A stretch of DNA of 64,000 nt from Paenibacillus sp. MSJ-34 (GCF_018918005.1 NZ_JAHLPR010000006.1:93368-157367), one strand, 5' to 3'. Positions 8,378-17,937 are shown, counted from the first letter of the stretch. Program-made: numbers and translations. The notes: generated from the sequence alone by a model not told the origin.

Positions 8378-9198
8378 CGCTAAGAAGATTGAACTATACG
8401 CTGCTGTATTTGCTGCTGACCGTGCTCGCGCTTATCGTTCTATACCCGCTCTTGTTCACTTTTTTCTCCTCCTTTATGACCGAGCGGGAAGTGTCGAATT
8501 ATCCGCCGCCGATCTTTCCAAGCCAATTGTATATGGGCAATTTTCTAAAAGCGATCGCTACCGTACCGGTTCCGAGGTTTGTATTAAACAGCTTTATCGT
8601 TTCGGCGGCGATTACGATCAGCCAGATCGTGACGTCCAGCATGGCCGCCTACGCTTTTTCGTTTCTTCGTTTCCGGGGGAAGAACGCCCTGTTCATGCTG
8701 TTCCTGTCGACCATGATGATTCCGTGGGAAGTGACGATTATCCCCAACTATTTAACGATCAAAAGCTTGAACTGGATGGACAGCTACCAGGGGCTGGTCG
8801 TCCCGTTTATGGCCGGCGCTTTCGGCGTCTTTTTGCTGCGCCAGTTTTTTATGCAGCTTCCCCATGAATTGTTCGATGCGGCGAAAATCGACGGCTGCGG
8901 CCATATGCGCAACTTCTTTACGATGGTTCTCCCGCTGTCCAAACCCGCTCTTTCCACCTTGGGGGTATATGTGTTCTTGACGCATTGGAACAGTTATTTA
9001 TGGCCGCTGCTCATTACGAACCGCGCCACGATGCGCACGGTGCAAATCGGCGTCGCCATGCTGCAATTCGAGGAAGTGATGTCGTGGAATTTGATTCTGG
9101 CGGGCGTGTCGCTCGTATTGCTGCCGTCGCTGCTTCTGCTTGCGTTCGGCGTGAAGCAGTTGGTTCGCGGCATAACCGCCGGAGCCGTCAAAGGGTAA
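8374..9198 (+). CDS. ugpE: Glycerol-3-phosphate-type ABC transporter permease (UgpE-like)
   Basis: 274-residue MalG/UgpE-type permease, six membrane segments, EAA loop near residue 170 (ELFDAAKIDGCGHMRNFFTM). It begins at GTG 8374, overlapping the stop of the first permease as GTGA, with AAGGAAGGTG nine bases before. An in-frame extension upstream to 7939 is non-coding shadow of the previous gene. Downstream the operon is interrupted by a 170-bp MITE-like element before the binding-protein gene. Confidence 0.8.
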   Translation: MTLRRLNYTLLYLLLTVLALIVLYPLLFTFFSSFMTEREVSNYPPPIFPSQLYMGNFLKAIATVPVPRFVLNSFIVSAAITISQIVTSSMAAYAFSFLRFRGKNALFMLFLSTMMIPWEVTIIPNYLTIKSLNWMDSYQGLVVPFMAGAFGVFLLRQFFMQLPHELFDAAKIDGCGHMRNFFTMVLPLSKPALSTLGVYVFLTHWNSYLWPLLITNRATMRTVQIGVAMLQFEEVMSWNLILAGVSLVLLPSLLLLAFGVKQLVRGITAGAVKG

Positions 9199-9206
9199 TA
9201 GAGGTA

Positions 9207-9376
9207 GTTCAAAAAGTCCCCTTTTGATCACGAAGTATATCTTGAGGCGGATTCGGCATCGAATCTTGCGTTCACCCTCGAAGTCCGGTGCTCATGTAGG
9301 TTTTGCCTACACTGCGCTCCTCCTTCTTCGGGTTCTCTCGCAACCTTCTCGGTGCTGAAAAGTTGACTTTTTGAAC
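9207..9376. repeat. MITE-like element with 12-bp terminal inverted repeats
   Basis: GTTCAAAAAGTC (9207-9218) and GACTTTTTGAAC (9365-9376) are perfect inverted repeats enclosing 146 bp without coding capacity. The bases before the left end (TAATAGAGGTA) recur before a second, internally deleted copy at 60464-60494. The rest of this 320-base gap (9377-9518) holds nothing recognisable. It lies inside the ugp operon. Confidence 0.78.
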
Positions 9377-9518
9377 ATTCAACAATTAAAAACTTTCATG
9401 TCGGTAAACCCGTCCGAATCATGCGGTCGGCTTCATCTCCGAGCGTTTTGGAATGGCGGGCGCGCATGGCGACGGATTTATCATAAAATTTCGTAATCGG
9501 GGGAGGCAAAGGAAACGT

Positions 9519-10901
9519 ATGAACAAAAAAAGGTGGATCGGTTTGCTGCTTGCGGCGATGCTGCTCGTCGCAACCGCATGCAGCGGGGGCGGCGGAGGCG
9601 CAGGAAACGCCGGAGGCGAGTCCGGCGGCCAAGGCGAGGCGCAAAGCAACGGTTCAAGCTCAGGGGGAGCGACGAAAGTCGTCTTCTGGCATGCGATGGG
9701 AGGGGCGAATACGAAAGTGGTCGACCAGATGGTCGCTAATTTTAACGCATCCCAGGACAAAATCCGGGTCGAAGCGATCTTTCAGGGAACCTACGACGAT
9801 TTGCTGAGCAAATTGAAGACGGCGATGGGGACGAAGGAAGCTCCGCATATCGTTCAAGTGTATGAAATCGGCAGCCGCTTCATGATCGATTCGAAGCTGA
9901 TCACGCCGATGCAGACGTTCATCGACGCCGACAATTACGATTTAACCCAGCTTGAGCCGAACATTATCGGCTATTACACGTTCGAAGGCCAACTGTATTC
10001 GATGCCGTTCAATACGTCCAATCCGATTCTGTATTACAATAAGGATCTGTTCCAAGCCGCAGGTCTCGATCCGGAGAAACCGCCGAGAACGTACGAGGAA
10101 TTGCAGCAGGCGGCAGATACGATTACCAAATCGGGCAAAGCGACCGGAGCGAATTTTGCGATATACGGCTGGTTTATGGAACAGTTCTTTGCGAACCAAG
10201 GCGCGGACTATGTCAATAACGGCAACGGACGCGAAGCGCTGGCAACGGAATCGTTGGTAAATTCGGAAGCGGGGGTCAAAACGTTGACCTGGTGGAAAAA
10301 TATGATCGACTCGAAAGCGATGATCAACCTCGGCCGCAAAACCGACGATTCCAAAAAGGCGTTCTCCGCCGGCCAGGTCGCGATGATTCTCGATTCGACC
10401 GCGGCGCTGAAAGGGCTCGTCGACAACGCGGAAGGGAAGTTTGAGGTAGGCACCGGCTTTCTGCCGAAACCGGCGGATGCGAGCGGGGGCGGCGTCATTG
10501 TCGGCGGCGCAAGCTTATGGATGATGAACGACAGGCCGGAAGCCGAACAGAAGGCGGCTTGGGAATTCGTGAAGTTTGTTACGTCGCCGCAAGAGCAAGC
10601 ATACTGGCATATTAATACCGGGTATTTTCCGATCACGAAGAAAGCGTATGACGAACAAAGCGTCAAAGACAATATGGCCAAATTCCCGCAATTCCAGACG
10701 GCGGTCGATCAGTTGCACCAGACGGAGCTAAGCACGGCGACGCAAGGAGCCGTGATGGGCGTATTCCCCGAAGCGCGCCAATTGGTGGAAGGGGCGATCG
10801 AAGAGGTGTTGAACAATCAAAAATCGCCGCAGGACGCGCTTGACGGAGCGGCGAAAGAAATTACCTCGAAAATTCAGCAATATAACAAAACGGTACAATA
10901 A
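9519..10901 (+). CDS. ugpB: Glycerol-3-phosphate-binding lipoprotein (UgpB-like)
   Basis: 460-residue solute-binding lipoprotein; lipobox Cys21 (VATAC) then a Gly/Ser-rich linker. Several segments match E. coli UgpB: FWHAMGG, IVQVYEIGS, PFNTSNPILYYNKDLFQAAG, GGASLWMM and YWHINTGYFPITKKAYD. Hence sn-glycerol-3-phosphate or glycerophosphodiesters are the likely ligand. ATG 9519 follows AAAGGA and gives a proper signal peptide, unlike the upstream in-frame start at 9453. A terminator follows. Confidence 0.85.
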   Translation: MNKKRWIGLLLAAMLLVATACSGGGGGAGNAGGESGGQGEAQSNGSSSGGATKVVFWHAMGGANTKVVDQMVANFNASQDKIRVEAIFQGTYDDLLSKLKTAMGTKEAPHIVQVYEIGSRFMIDSKLITPMQTFIDADNYDLTQLEPNIIGYYTFEGQLYSMPFNTSNPILYYNKDLFQAAGLDPEKPPRTYEELQQAADTITKSGKATGANFAIYGWFMEQFFANQGADYVNNGNGREALATESLVNSEAGVKTLTWWKNMIDSKAMINLGRKTDDSKKAFSAGQVAMILDSTAALKGLVDNAEGKFEVGTGFLPKPADASGGGVIVGGASLWMMNDRPEAEQKAAWEFVKFVTSPQEQAYWHINTGYFPITKKAYDEQSVKDNMAKFPQFQTAVDQLHQTELSTATQGAVMGVFPEARQLVEGAIEEVLNNQKSPQDALDGAAKEITSKIQQYNKTVQ

Positions 10902-10944
10902 TCATGGTATCCGGATCGAAGTAATATAATTTTTGCGAGTTCGG

Positions 10945-10976
10945 CCCCCATTCCCTTGCGGATGGGGTTCTTTTTG
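10945..10976 (+). terminator. Rho-independent terminator after ugpB
   Basis: CCCCCATTC pairs with GGATGGGG (one G-U) around CCTTGC, followed by TTCTTTTT. Confidence 0.8.
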
Positions 10977-11026
10977 ATTTAAGATGGTTATAACGCCGAA
11001 CTTATGAACTAAGGAGCTTCGAATCT

Positions 11027-12097
11027 ATGATGACTTTTAAAGAATTTTTGCAAAGCCGGGGGTTTAAGAGGCTCGTTGCATTAGCGATTATCGCTTTGCT
11101 CATCTATGCTTTACATAGCATGCTCAACATGATCTTGATTACGTTCATTCTTACTTATTTGATGAACCGTTTGAGCTCCTCGATTACTAGGCGTGTAAGC
11201 AAAGTTGTGAGAATCAACAATAAAGTGACGGTTATTTTTCTATATGTCATTCTCGTGGCGGGGCTGTTCTGGGGATCGTACATGTATTTGCCCCGTTTGA
11301 TTCAGCAACTGAACGAACTCGTGCAAATTATTATGACCTTTTACAGCAAGCCGTTCGAACCGTACGACAATCCGATCCTCAATTATATCATGGAATCGCT
11401 GCGCAACATCGATGTGGCGAGCTATGTGGACCAAGGGTTGAACTTTTTGCTGAAGAAAATATCCGACATCGGCAAATGGGGCTTGAATTTGCTAATCGCG
11501 ATCATTATGAGCCTGTTCTTCTCGCTTCAGAAGGAGAAAGTGACGGCATTCACCGCGAAATTCAAATCGAGCAAAATCGGTTTCATCTATAATGAAATCG
11601 AATTTTTCGGCCGCAAATTTATTCATTCCTTCGGGAAAGTGATCGAAGTGCAATTTTTGATCGCGCTGCTGAACAGCGTATTCTCGGTTCTGTTTTTATG
11701 GATGCTGGGTTTTCCAAGCTTGTTCGCGCTCGGAATCATGATTTTTTTGCTCGGCCTTATTCCGGTCATGGGCGTCATCGTCTCGCTCATCCCGTTATGC
11801 GCGATTGCGTTTAAAATCGGAGGGCTGCTGAAAGTCGTCTACGTGCTTATCATGATTGCGCTGCTGCACGCCTTTGAAGCTTATGTCCTCAATCCAAAGC
11901 TGATGTCGAATAAAACGCATTTGCCGATATTTTATACGTTTATGGTGTTGATCGTCGGGGAGCATTTCTTCGGCGTATGGGGATTGATTCTCGGCATACC
12001 GATTTTCATGTTCTTGCTGGATATTATCGAAGTCCCGATATTGGACGACGGCAGGAAGCGGGATCGGAAGGCGCAAACGATCGAAAACGACAAGTGA
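11027..12097 (+). CDS. AI-2E family (UPF0118) membrane transporter
   Basis: 356-residue integral membrane protein of the AI-2E/PerM family. It has two N-terminal membrane segments, a soluble middle region (about 85-150) and five or six C-terminal segments including LGFPSLFALGIMIFLLGLIPVMG, which carries the family's conserved PxxG. Members have been linked to Na+/H+ exchange or autoinducer export; substrate here is unknown. AAGGAG lies eleven bases before ATG 11027. It is a single-gene transcript ending at a strong hairpin. Confidence 0.8.
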   Translation: MMTFKEFLQSRGFKRLVALAIIALLIYALHSMLNMILITFILTYLMNRLSSSITRRVSKVVRINNKVTVIFLYVILVAGLFWGSYMYLPRLIQQLNELVQIIMTFYSKPFEPYDNPILNYIMESLRNIDVASYVDQGLNFLLKKISDIGKWGLNLLIAIIMSLFFSLQKEKVTAFTAKFKSSKIGFIYNEIEFFGRKFIHSFGKVIEVQFLIALLNSVFSVLFLWMLGFPSLFALGIMIFLLGLIPVMGVIVSLIPLCAIAFKIGGLLKVVYVLIMIALLHAFEAYVLNPKLMSNKTHLPIFYTFMVLIVGEHFFGVWGLILGIPIFMFLLDIIEVPILDDGRKRDRKAQTIENDK

Positions 12098-12122
12098 TGG
12101 TTACTATCCGTGAAACATAGTT

Positions 12123-12158
12123 CGGGCCCGGAGAGATTGCTTTCCGGGTCCGTTTTTT
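12123..12158 (+). terminator. Rho-independent terminator
   Basis: CGGGCCCGGA pairs with TCCGGGTCCG (one G-U) around a 10-base loop, followed by TTTTTT. Confidence 0.9.
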
Positions 12159-12258
12159 GTCGAAACGGTACTAGAGAAACTTGGTACTATACGGTTCCCG
12201 AACATCCGACTACAATTGTAACTAAGTCATAACTTGAACGACCAAGGAGGATCATGTC

Positions 12259-13257
12259 ATGCAATTGCGCAAGGTGAAAATTGTCGGAACGGGAAAATAT
12301 TTGCCGAAACGAACGGTGACGGACGAAGAAATGGACCGTTTGCTCGGCGTCGCGAAGGGATGGGTGCGCAGCAAAGCGAATGTATGCGTCCGCCATTTCG
12401 CCGAACGTGAAACGGCGTCCGAAATGGGGGCTCAAGCGGCATATGCGGCGCTGGAGAATGCCGGCCTTGCCTTTGGCGATATCGATTGCCTGGTGTGCAC
12501 GAGCGGAACGATGCAGCAGCCGATCCCATGCACGGCGGCGCTTATACAGAAAGCGATGGGACAGGAGCAATCCGGCGTGCCGTGTTTCGATATCAACTCC
12601 ACTTGCCTCAGCTTTGTGGTGGGACTCGATGTGATGTCCTATTTGGTGCAAGCGGGGCGTTACCGGCGCGTATTGTTTGTCGCCACCGAGATCGCCTCCG
12701 CCGGACTGAATTGGAAGCAGAAGGAGAGTGCGGCGCTGTTCGGCGACGGGGCGGCCGCGGTTATTGTCGAGCGCTCCGGGGAAGGAGACTCGTCCGGTAT
12801 CGTGCATTCTTCCATGCAAACGTTCGGGCAAGGCGCGGCGTTCTCGGAAATCCGCGGCGGCGGCAGCAGCTTGCACGCGAGCCGTTACGAGCAAGCCGGC
12901 GCAGCGGATTATTTATTCGATATGAACGGCCCGGCGATGTTCAAGTTTGCGTCGAAGCTGCTGCCCGGCTTCGTGGATCGGCTGCTCGGCGAAGCCGGCG
13001 TCCGGATGGGCGACTTCCGCGCGGTCATTCCGCATCAAGGCAGCGCCATGGCGATGCGGCTAATGTGCCGGAAGCTTGGGATTCATGACGATCAGTTGAT
13101 GGATATTACGGCCGATCACGGCAATACGATCGCCGCCTCGATTCCGATGGGAATTCATGAAGCGATAAGGCGCGGCCGCATCAACCGCGGCGATCGGGTA
13201 TTGCTGCTTGGAACGTCGGCAGGGCTGTCGATCGGAGGAATGATCCTTGACTATTAA
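12259..13257 (+). CDS. Beta-ketoacyl synthase III-like condensing enzyme (FabH/OleA-like)
   Basis: 332-residue thiolase-fold enzyme that should condense two acyl units or transfer an acyl chain. The KAS III triad is complete: Cys116 (DINSTCLSF), His259 (VIPHQGS) and Asn289 (DHGNTIAASIP). The position as first gene of a seven-gene operon with an epimerase/reductase and an adenylating enzyme argues for a secondary pathway rather than fatty-acid initiation. CCAAGGAGG precedes ATG 12259. It overlaps the next gene by 11 bases. An OleA-type head-to-head condensation is possible but cannot be told from sequence alone. Confidence 0.88.
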   Translation: MQLRKVKIVGTGKYLPKRTVTDEEMDRLLGVAKGWVRSKANVCVRHFAERETASEMGAQAAYAALENAGLAFGDIDCLVCTSGTMQQPIPCTAALIQKAMGQEQSGVPCFDINSTCLSFVVGLDVMSYLVQAGRYRRVLFVATEIASAGLNWKQKESAALFGDGAAAVIVERSGEGDSSGIVHSSMQTFGQGAAFSEIRGGGSSLHASRYEQAGAADYLFDMNGPAMFKFASKLLPGFVDRLLGEAGVRMGDFRAVIPHQGSAMAMRLMCRKLGIHDDQLMDITADHGNTIAASIPMGIHEAIRRGRINRGDRVLLLGTSAGLSIGGMILDY

Positions 13258-14470
13258 GAGCGGTATGGCGAAGCTGAGCGTGTTGCTAACCGGCGGGAGG
13301 GCGCCGGCGACGCTTGAGCTGGCGAGAATGCTGGCGGAAGCGGGTCACCGGGTATCCGCGGCGGAGAGCCAGCCTTATCATTTATGCCGGTTGTCCCGCC
13401 ACGTTGCGGAACGGTTTGCGCTGCCGAAGCCGGCGGACGATCCGGAAGCGTATGTCGCGGCATTGGAGGACATGGTCCGGGAGCATCGAATCGATATCCT
13501 GATTCCGACCTGTGAGGAGATTTTCTACATCGCCGCCGGATTGGAACGGTTATCGAAGCATTGCACGGTCGTGGCCGATTCGTTCGACAAATTGCTGCGT
13601 CTCCACAATAAATGGACTTTCATCGAAGCGGCCGCCCGATCCGGGTTCGCCGTGCCGCGAACTTCGCTGATCGCTTCGCCGGAGCAATGGGCGGATGCGG
13701 TCAAGCGATATCCCGTCCGCGACGGGCTCGTCATGAAGCCGGTCTATTCGCGGGCCGCGGCCAACGTGCTGATCCGGCTCCCCGGCGAAACCGCCGCCCC
13801 GGGCCGGCAGGCGCCCGAATGGGACGAAGCGGGGCGGTCGGCGACGCCCGAACGGCCTTGGGTCGCCCAACAGTACGTGGAAGGCCGGGCGATATGTACG
13901 TACAGCGTCGCGTACCGCGGGACGCTGCTGGCGCATGCGGCCTATGCGGCGCAATATACGATGGGGAAGGGCGCATGCATCTATTTCGAACCGCTGTCCC
14001 ATCCGGCCGCGATGCAATGGGTCGAACGTTTCGTCCGCGCTCAAGGCTTTACCGGGCAAATCGCTTTCGATTTGATCGAAACGCCCGCCGGCGCATTGCT
14101 GCCGCTCGAGTGCAATCCCCGCGCGACGAGCGGGATTCATTTGTTTCGCGGGACGCCCGGATTGGACAGGGTGCTGCTAGCGCCCGAGACGCATGAGGGG
14201 CCGCCGCTTGTCCCGCGTACGGCGGAAGGTTCGATGGTCGGGATCGCTATGCTTGCGTTCGGCTTGCGGGGCGGCGTTTCCCGCAAAGCCTGGGGGAAGT
14301 GGATCAAGTCGTTCGTCCGCGGGAAGGATGTCGTCTTTCGGTGGTCGGATCCGCTGCCTTTCTGGGAGCAGGTCAACGTATTAAGGACGCTGCGGAGCGT
14401 CGGCAAACGGCGCCGCCTGTCTTTGCTCGAAGCGGCGACTTACGATATTGAATGGAATGGTGAGCGATGA
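13247..14470 (+). CDS. ATP-grasp enzyme (CarB-like)
   Basis: 407-residue ATP-grasp protein. It has a Rossmann-like N-terminus (VLLTGGRAPATLELARMLAEAGH), a preATP-grasp strand with IDILIPTCEE, then the grasp core (about 120-320) including the metal-binding LLPLECNPRATSGIH. Such enzymes ligate a carboxylate to an amine or thiol through an acyl-phosphate. I favour TTG 13247, with GGAGG eight bases before it, over ATG 13265, which has no good ribosome site; either way translation is coupled to the KAS III gene. It is a candidate ligase in the operon's product assembly; substrate unknown. Confidence 0.82.
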   Translation: MTIKSGMAKLSVLLTGGRAPATLELARMLAEAGHRVSAAESQPYHLCRLSRHVAERFALPKPADDPEAYVAALEDMVREHRIDILIPTCEEIFYIAAGLERLSKHCTVVADSFDKLLRLHNKWTFIEAAARSGFAVPRTSLIASPEQWADAVKRYPVRDGLVMKPVYSRAAANVLIRLPGETAAPGRQAPEWDEAGRSATPERPWVAQQYVEGRAICTYSVAYRGTLLAHAAYAAQYTMGKGACIYFEPLSHPAAMQWVERFVRAQGFTGQIAFDLIETPAGALLPLECNPRATSGIHLFRGTPGLDRVLLAPETHEGPPLVPRTAEGSMVGIAMLAFGLRGGVSRKAWGKWIKSFVRGKDVVFRWSDPLPFWEQVNVLRTLRSVGKRRRLSLLEAATYDIEWNGER

Positions 14471-15450
14471 AAGCATTCGTAACCGGTGGAACCGGGTTTC
14501 TGGGAAGCCGCTTGGCAAAGCGGCTTGTCCAAGCGGGTTGGGACGTGAGCGCTTCGGGACGCAACGAAGAAGCGGGCGCGTCGCTGGAACGGGAAGGGAT
14601 CCGCTTTGTGCGCGCGGATTTGCGGGACGATGAACGGATCGCCGCCGCCTGCGCCGGCCAAGACGCCGTCTTTCATTGCGGCGCGCTGTCGTCGCTGTGG
14701 GGGCCCTACCGCGAGTTTTACGATTGCAATGTCCGGGGAACGGAGCATGTGATCGCAGGCTGTCGGCGGCATGGAGTCGGCCGGTTGGTCTATGTCTCGA
14801 CGCCGAGCGTCTATTATGACGGCACGCATCGGTTCATGGTGACCGAATCCTCGCCGCTGCCCGCGGTGTTCGCCAATGCCTATGCTCATACGAAACGGCT
14901 TGCGGAACTGGCGGTGGATCGCGCGCACGATGCGGGTTTGCCCGCGATCATCCTACGGCCCCGCGCTATATTCGGTCCCGGCGACCGCACGATTCTGCCG
15001 CGGTTCATCCGGGCGAATCGCTCCTTTGGCGTGCCGCTGTTCGGCGGCGGGAACATCGAGATGGACTTGACCTATGTCGACAATGTGGTGGAGGCGCTCG
15101 TTCGATGCTCCGAAGCGCCGCGGCAAGCGCTCGGCAGAACGTTTAACATTACGAACGGCGAGCCGGTCCGCTTTATCGACGTGGTAGAGCGGCTGTTCGC
15201 TATGCTTGACGAGCCGCTGCGGCTAAGGCCGATGCCCTATCGGGCCGCCTATTTGCTTGCCGCGGCGATGGAAGCGGCGGCGAAGCTTCGGCCGGGGGGG
15301 AGCGAGCCGCAATTGACCCGCTACTCGGTCGGCTTGCTCGGACGCAGCCAAACGCTCGATATTACCGCGGCGAGAACGCTGCTTGGTTACCGTCCGCGGA
15401 TCGGTATCGAGGCGGGATTGGAGGCGTTCGCGGAATGGTGGATGTCATGA
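14467..15450 (+). CDS. NAD(P)-dependent epimerase/dehydratase, 3-beta-HSD/OleD-like
   Basis: 327-residue extended short-chain dehydrogenase. It has the nucleotide-binding motif TGGTGFLG (about 6-13), the DLRDD loop and a catalytic Tyr-Lys pair in NAYAHTKRLAE. The STPSVYYDGTHRF and IILRPRAIFGPGD segments are typical of the 3-beta-hydroxysteroid dehydrogenase/OleD branch, which reduces beta-keto acyl chains. ATG 14467 overlaps the previous stop as ATGA. Placed after a KAS III-like enzyme, reduction of a condensed keto intermediate is a reasonable but unproven guess. Confidence 0.85.
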   Translation: MKAFVTGGTGFLGSRLAKRLVQAGWDVSASGRNEEAGASLEREGIRFVRADLRDDERIAAACAGQDAVFHCGALSSLWGPYREFYDCNVRGTEHVIAGCRRHGVGRLVYVSTPSVYYDGTHRFMVTESSPLPAVFANAYAHTKRLAELAVDRAHDAGLPAIILRPRAIFGPGDRTILPRFIRANRSFGVPLFGGGNIEMDLTYVDNVVEALVRCSEAPRQALGRTFNITNGEPVRFIDVVERLFAMLDEPLRLRPMPYRAAYLLAAAMEAAAKLRPGGSEPQLTRYSVGLLGRSQTLDITAARTLLGYRPRIGIEAGLEAFAEWWMS

Positions 15451-16775
15451 AAGGCAAATGGACCGTTATACAACATTATATGCGAACCAAATACGGCCAT
15501 CGTTGGAGCGGCAGAGAAGCGTTCGAAGCATGGCAGGAATCGCGCGTTCTCCGTCATTTGGAATGGGTGCGCCGCGCGTCGCCTTTTTACGCCGAGCTGT
15601 GGGGGAACCGCCCCCTTTCGGAGTGGAGGGATTTTCCTGCGATCGACAAAGAGCTCATGATGGAGCATTTCGATCGGTTGAATACGGCGGGGATCGGCAA
15701 AGACGAAGCGTTTGACATCGCGCGGAAAGCGGAGGAGACGCGGGATTTCACGCCGGCGATCGGCGACGTCAGCGTAGGTCTTTCCTCCGGAACGTCAGGC
15801 AACCGGGGCATTTTCCTGATCAGCGGCCGCGAACGGCTCGCCTGGGCAGGCACCGTGCTAGCCAAGACGCTGCCGCGAGGGCTCCTGCGGCGCGAGCGAA
15901 TCGCCTTCTTCCTTCGGGCAAACAACAATTTATACAGTACCGTGCGCAGCAGCAGACTGGAGTTCGCCTTCTTCGATTTGCTCGATCCGTTCGAAGAGCA
16001 TCTGGCCAGATTGCAGCAGTACGATCCGACGCTGTTGATCGCTCCGCCATCCGTATTGCGCATGTTGGCGGGCGCGGTTCGCGATTCCCGGCTTGCCGTA
16101 ACGCCGCGTAAAATGATATCGGTCGCCGAAGTGCTCGACCCGATCGACCGGCGTTATATCGAAGACGCCTTCGGGCAGGCGGCTCATCAAGTATATCAAT
16201 GTACGGAAGGGTTTCTGGCGGCAACATGCGCTCACGGCACGCTTCATCTCAACGAGGATGTCGTCTGTATCCAAAAGGAATATGCGGACGAGAAGTTGCG
16301 CAAATTCGTTCCGATCGTCACCGATTTTTCCAGGACGACGCAGCCGATCGTGCGATACCGCTTGAACGATTTGCTGACGGAGCGGCTCGAGCCGTGCCCG
16401 TGCGGTTCGGTGATGACGGCGATCGAATCGATCGAGGGGAGATGCGACGACCTGTTTTATTTTCCCCCGGTTCGCGGCGGGTTCGCTCGGTTGATTCCGG
16501 TATTTCCCGATTTCCTTACCAGAGCGGTGATCGGTTCCTCGGCGGAAATTGAAGAATATCAAATCGTCCAGCATTCGCCGGACAAGATCGAAATTTCGCT
16601 GCGGACCGCAGATCGGTCCCGGGCGCAGGTTCAAGGGCAGGTCGCGGATCGAATCGCCGAACTATGCCGCAAGTTGGATTGCCGGGTGCCGGATATCGCG
16701 TTCTCGGCGTACCGGTTTATTCCCGGCGTGCGGAAGCTGCGCAGAGTGGAGAGGAGATGCGCCGTTGAACGTTAG
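15435..16775 (+). CDS. Adenylate-forming enzyme, coenzyme F390 synthetase-like
   Basis: 446 residues from ATG 15435; the alternative ATG 15447 overlaps the previous stop as ATGA and would give 442. It belongs to the PaaK/CapK/F390-synthetase branch of AMP-forming enzymes. The phosphate-binding loop SSGTSGNRG is near 117-125; IVRYRLNDLL and CPCGSVMTAIESIEGRCDD near 310-335 are the characteristic C-terminal elements. It probably activates a carboxylic acid as an adenylate. There is no carrier protein or thioesterase gene nearby, so the acceptor may be a small molecule or CoA. Confidence 0.83.
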   Translation: MVDVMKGKWTVIQHYMRTKYGHRWSGREAFEAWQESRVLRHLEWVRRASPFYAELWGNRPLSEWRDFPAIDKELMMEHFDRLNTAGIGKDEAFDIARKAEETRDFTPAIGDVSVGLSSGTSGNRGIFLISGRERLAWAGTVLAKTLPRGLLRRERIAFFLRANNNLYSTVRSSRLEFAFFDLLDPFEEHLARLQQYDPTLLIAPPSVLRMLAGAVRDSRLAVTPRKMISVAEVLDPIDRRYIEDAFGQAAHQVYQCTEGFLAATCAHGTLHLNEDVVCIQKEYADEKLRKFVPIVTDFSRTTQPIVRYRLNDLLTERLEPCPCGSVMTAIESIEGRCDDLFYFPPVRGGFARLIPVFPDFLTRAVIGSSAEIEEYQIVQHSPDKIEISLRTADRSRAQVQGQVADRIAELCRKLDCRVPDIAFSAYRFIPGVRKLRRVERRCAVER

Positions 16776-17919
16776 CATCGTTTTATACGACCGCGATACG
16801 ATCGATCGCCTGCCGTGGCCCGATACGGATGACGGCCGTTATGCCCGGCGTTTTTTGCTGCCGCTGATGAAGGAAACGCCGCAACATTACATTGCGAATG
16901 TCCGAACGCGCCTGTACGCGCTCGTTGTCCGCGGACATGTGCTGCCGGTTACGGTCAACGAGGAGGAATATAGCAATTCTTACGTCTGTTCCCCATATAC
17001 TCACTATGTCAGCTATGCCAAAGAAGAGCTCGCCATGCTGCGAAGCCGGCTCGTCCGGAAGGCTCTGGAGCCTGTGGCAAGCGGAATCGGATGGCTGCTG
17101 AAAGCCGGGAAAATGAATCGGACGGTACATGTAAACAACTGGCTGCTCTCTACGAACTTATACCCGGATATGGACGACGGCCTGTACGAAGCGATTGTCT
17201 CTTATCTTGTCGGGAAATTCCCGAACTATGCGATCGTTTTCCGTTCGCTGAACGGGGCGACGGACGGTCCGCTGCTCCAAACGATGCGGACGCTCGGCTG
17301 TACGATGGTGCCGAGCCGCCAAATTTATATATTGCCCCCGAACGGGCAAGGACATGGCAACGCGAAGGCGCGTTGGCTGCTGAAACGGGATTATTCGCTT
17401 TTGGAAAAACAAGGCTACGAAATTGTCGAGGCGGACCGTTTGCAGGCATCCGATGTCCCGCGCATAACGGAACTGTACAATGCGCTATATTTGCATAAAT
17501 ATTCGTTTCATAATCCGCAATTTCAGGAACGCTTCATCGAACTGGCGCGGCGGGACGGTATTTTGCGGCTTTGCGCGCTGCGCAAAAACGGCAAAATCGA
17601 TGCCGTGCTCGGATATTACGTCCGCCACGGGAAGATGACGACGCCGTTGTTCGGGTACGATACCGATTTGCCGCAGGAAACCGGCCTGTATCGCATGCTC
17701 TCGGCCGTCTTGATCGATATCGCAGGGCGGAACGGCTGCCTGCTGCACGAAAGCTCCGGGGCCGCCCAATTCAAACGCAACCGCGGCGCGGTCGCCCATA
17801 TCGAGTACAGCGCGGTGTACGAGCGGCACCTGCCCCTGCGGCGGCGCTGGTGCTGGAGGGGGCTGGCTGCGGTATTGGAGCGGATCGGCGTACCGATTAT
17901 TCGGAAATATAAATTGTAA
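16765..17919 (+). CDS. GNAT-like acyltransferase of biosynthetic operon
   Basis: 384 residues from TTG 16765 with GGAGAGGAG eight bases before it; the start lies within the end of the adenylating gene. An in-frame reading upstream is shadow of that gene. The C-terminal half resembles a GNAT/FemAB-type acyltransferase (ESSGAAQFKRNRGAVAHIEY, with an earlier LRLCALRKNGKIDAVLGYYV strand pair). The N-terminal half (VHVNNWLLSTNLYPDMDD and neighbours) I do not recognise. Acyl transfer is therefore a moderate-confidence call, and the donor and acceptor are unknown. Confidence 0.62.
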   Translation: MNVSIVLYDRDTIDRLPWPDTDDGRYARRFLLPLMKETPQHYIANVRTRLYALVVRGHVLPVTVNEEEYSNSYVCSPYTHYVSYAKEELAMLRSRLVRKALEPVASGIGWLLKAGKMNRTVHVNNWLLSTNLYPDMDDGLYEAIVSYLVGKFPNYAIVFRSLNGATDGPLLQTMRTLGCTMVPSRQIYILPPNGQGHGNAKARWLLKRDYSLLEKQGYEIVEADRLQASDVPRITELYNALYLHKYSFHNPQFQERFIELARRDGILRLCALRKNGKIDAVLGYYVRHGKMTTPLFGYDTDLPQETGLYRMLSAVLIDIAGRNGCLLHESSGAAQFKRNRGAVAHIEYSAVYERHLPLRRRWCWRGLAAVLERIGVPIIRKYKL

Positions 17920-17937
17920 ACGGAAAGGAAAGATGTT

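Noticed and set aside
12259..15450. Complete oleABCD olefin pathway
   Set aside because: OleA-like and OleD-like genes are present, but there is no OleB alpha/beta hydrolase, and the adenylating enzyme is of the F390/PaaK type rather than an OleC-type protein.
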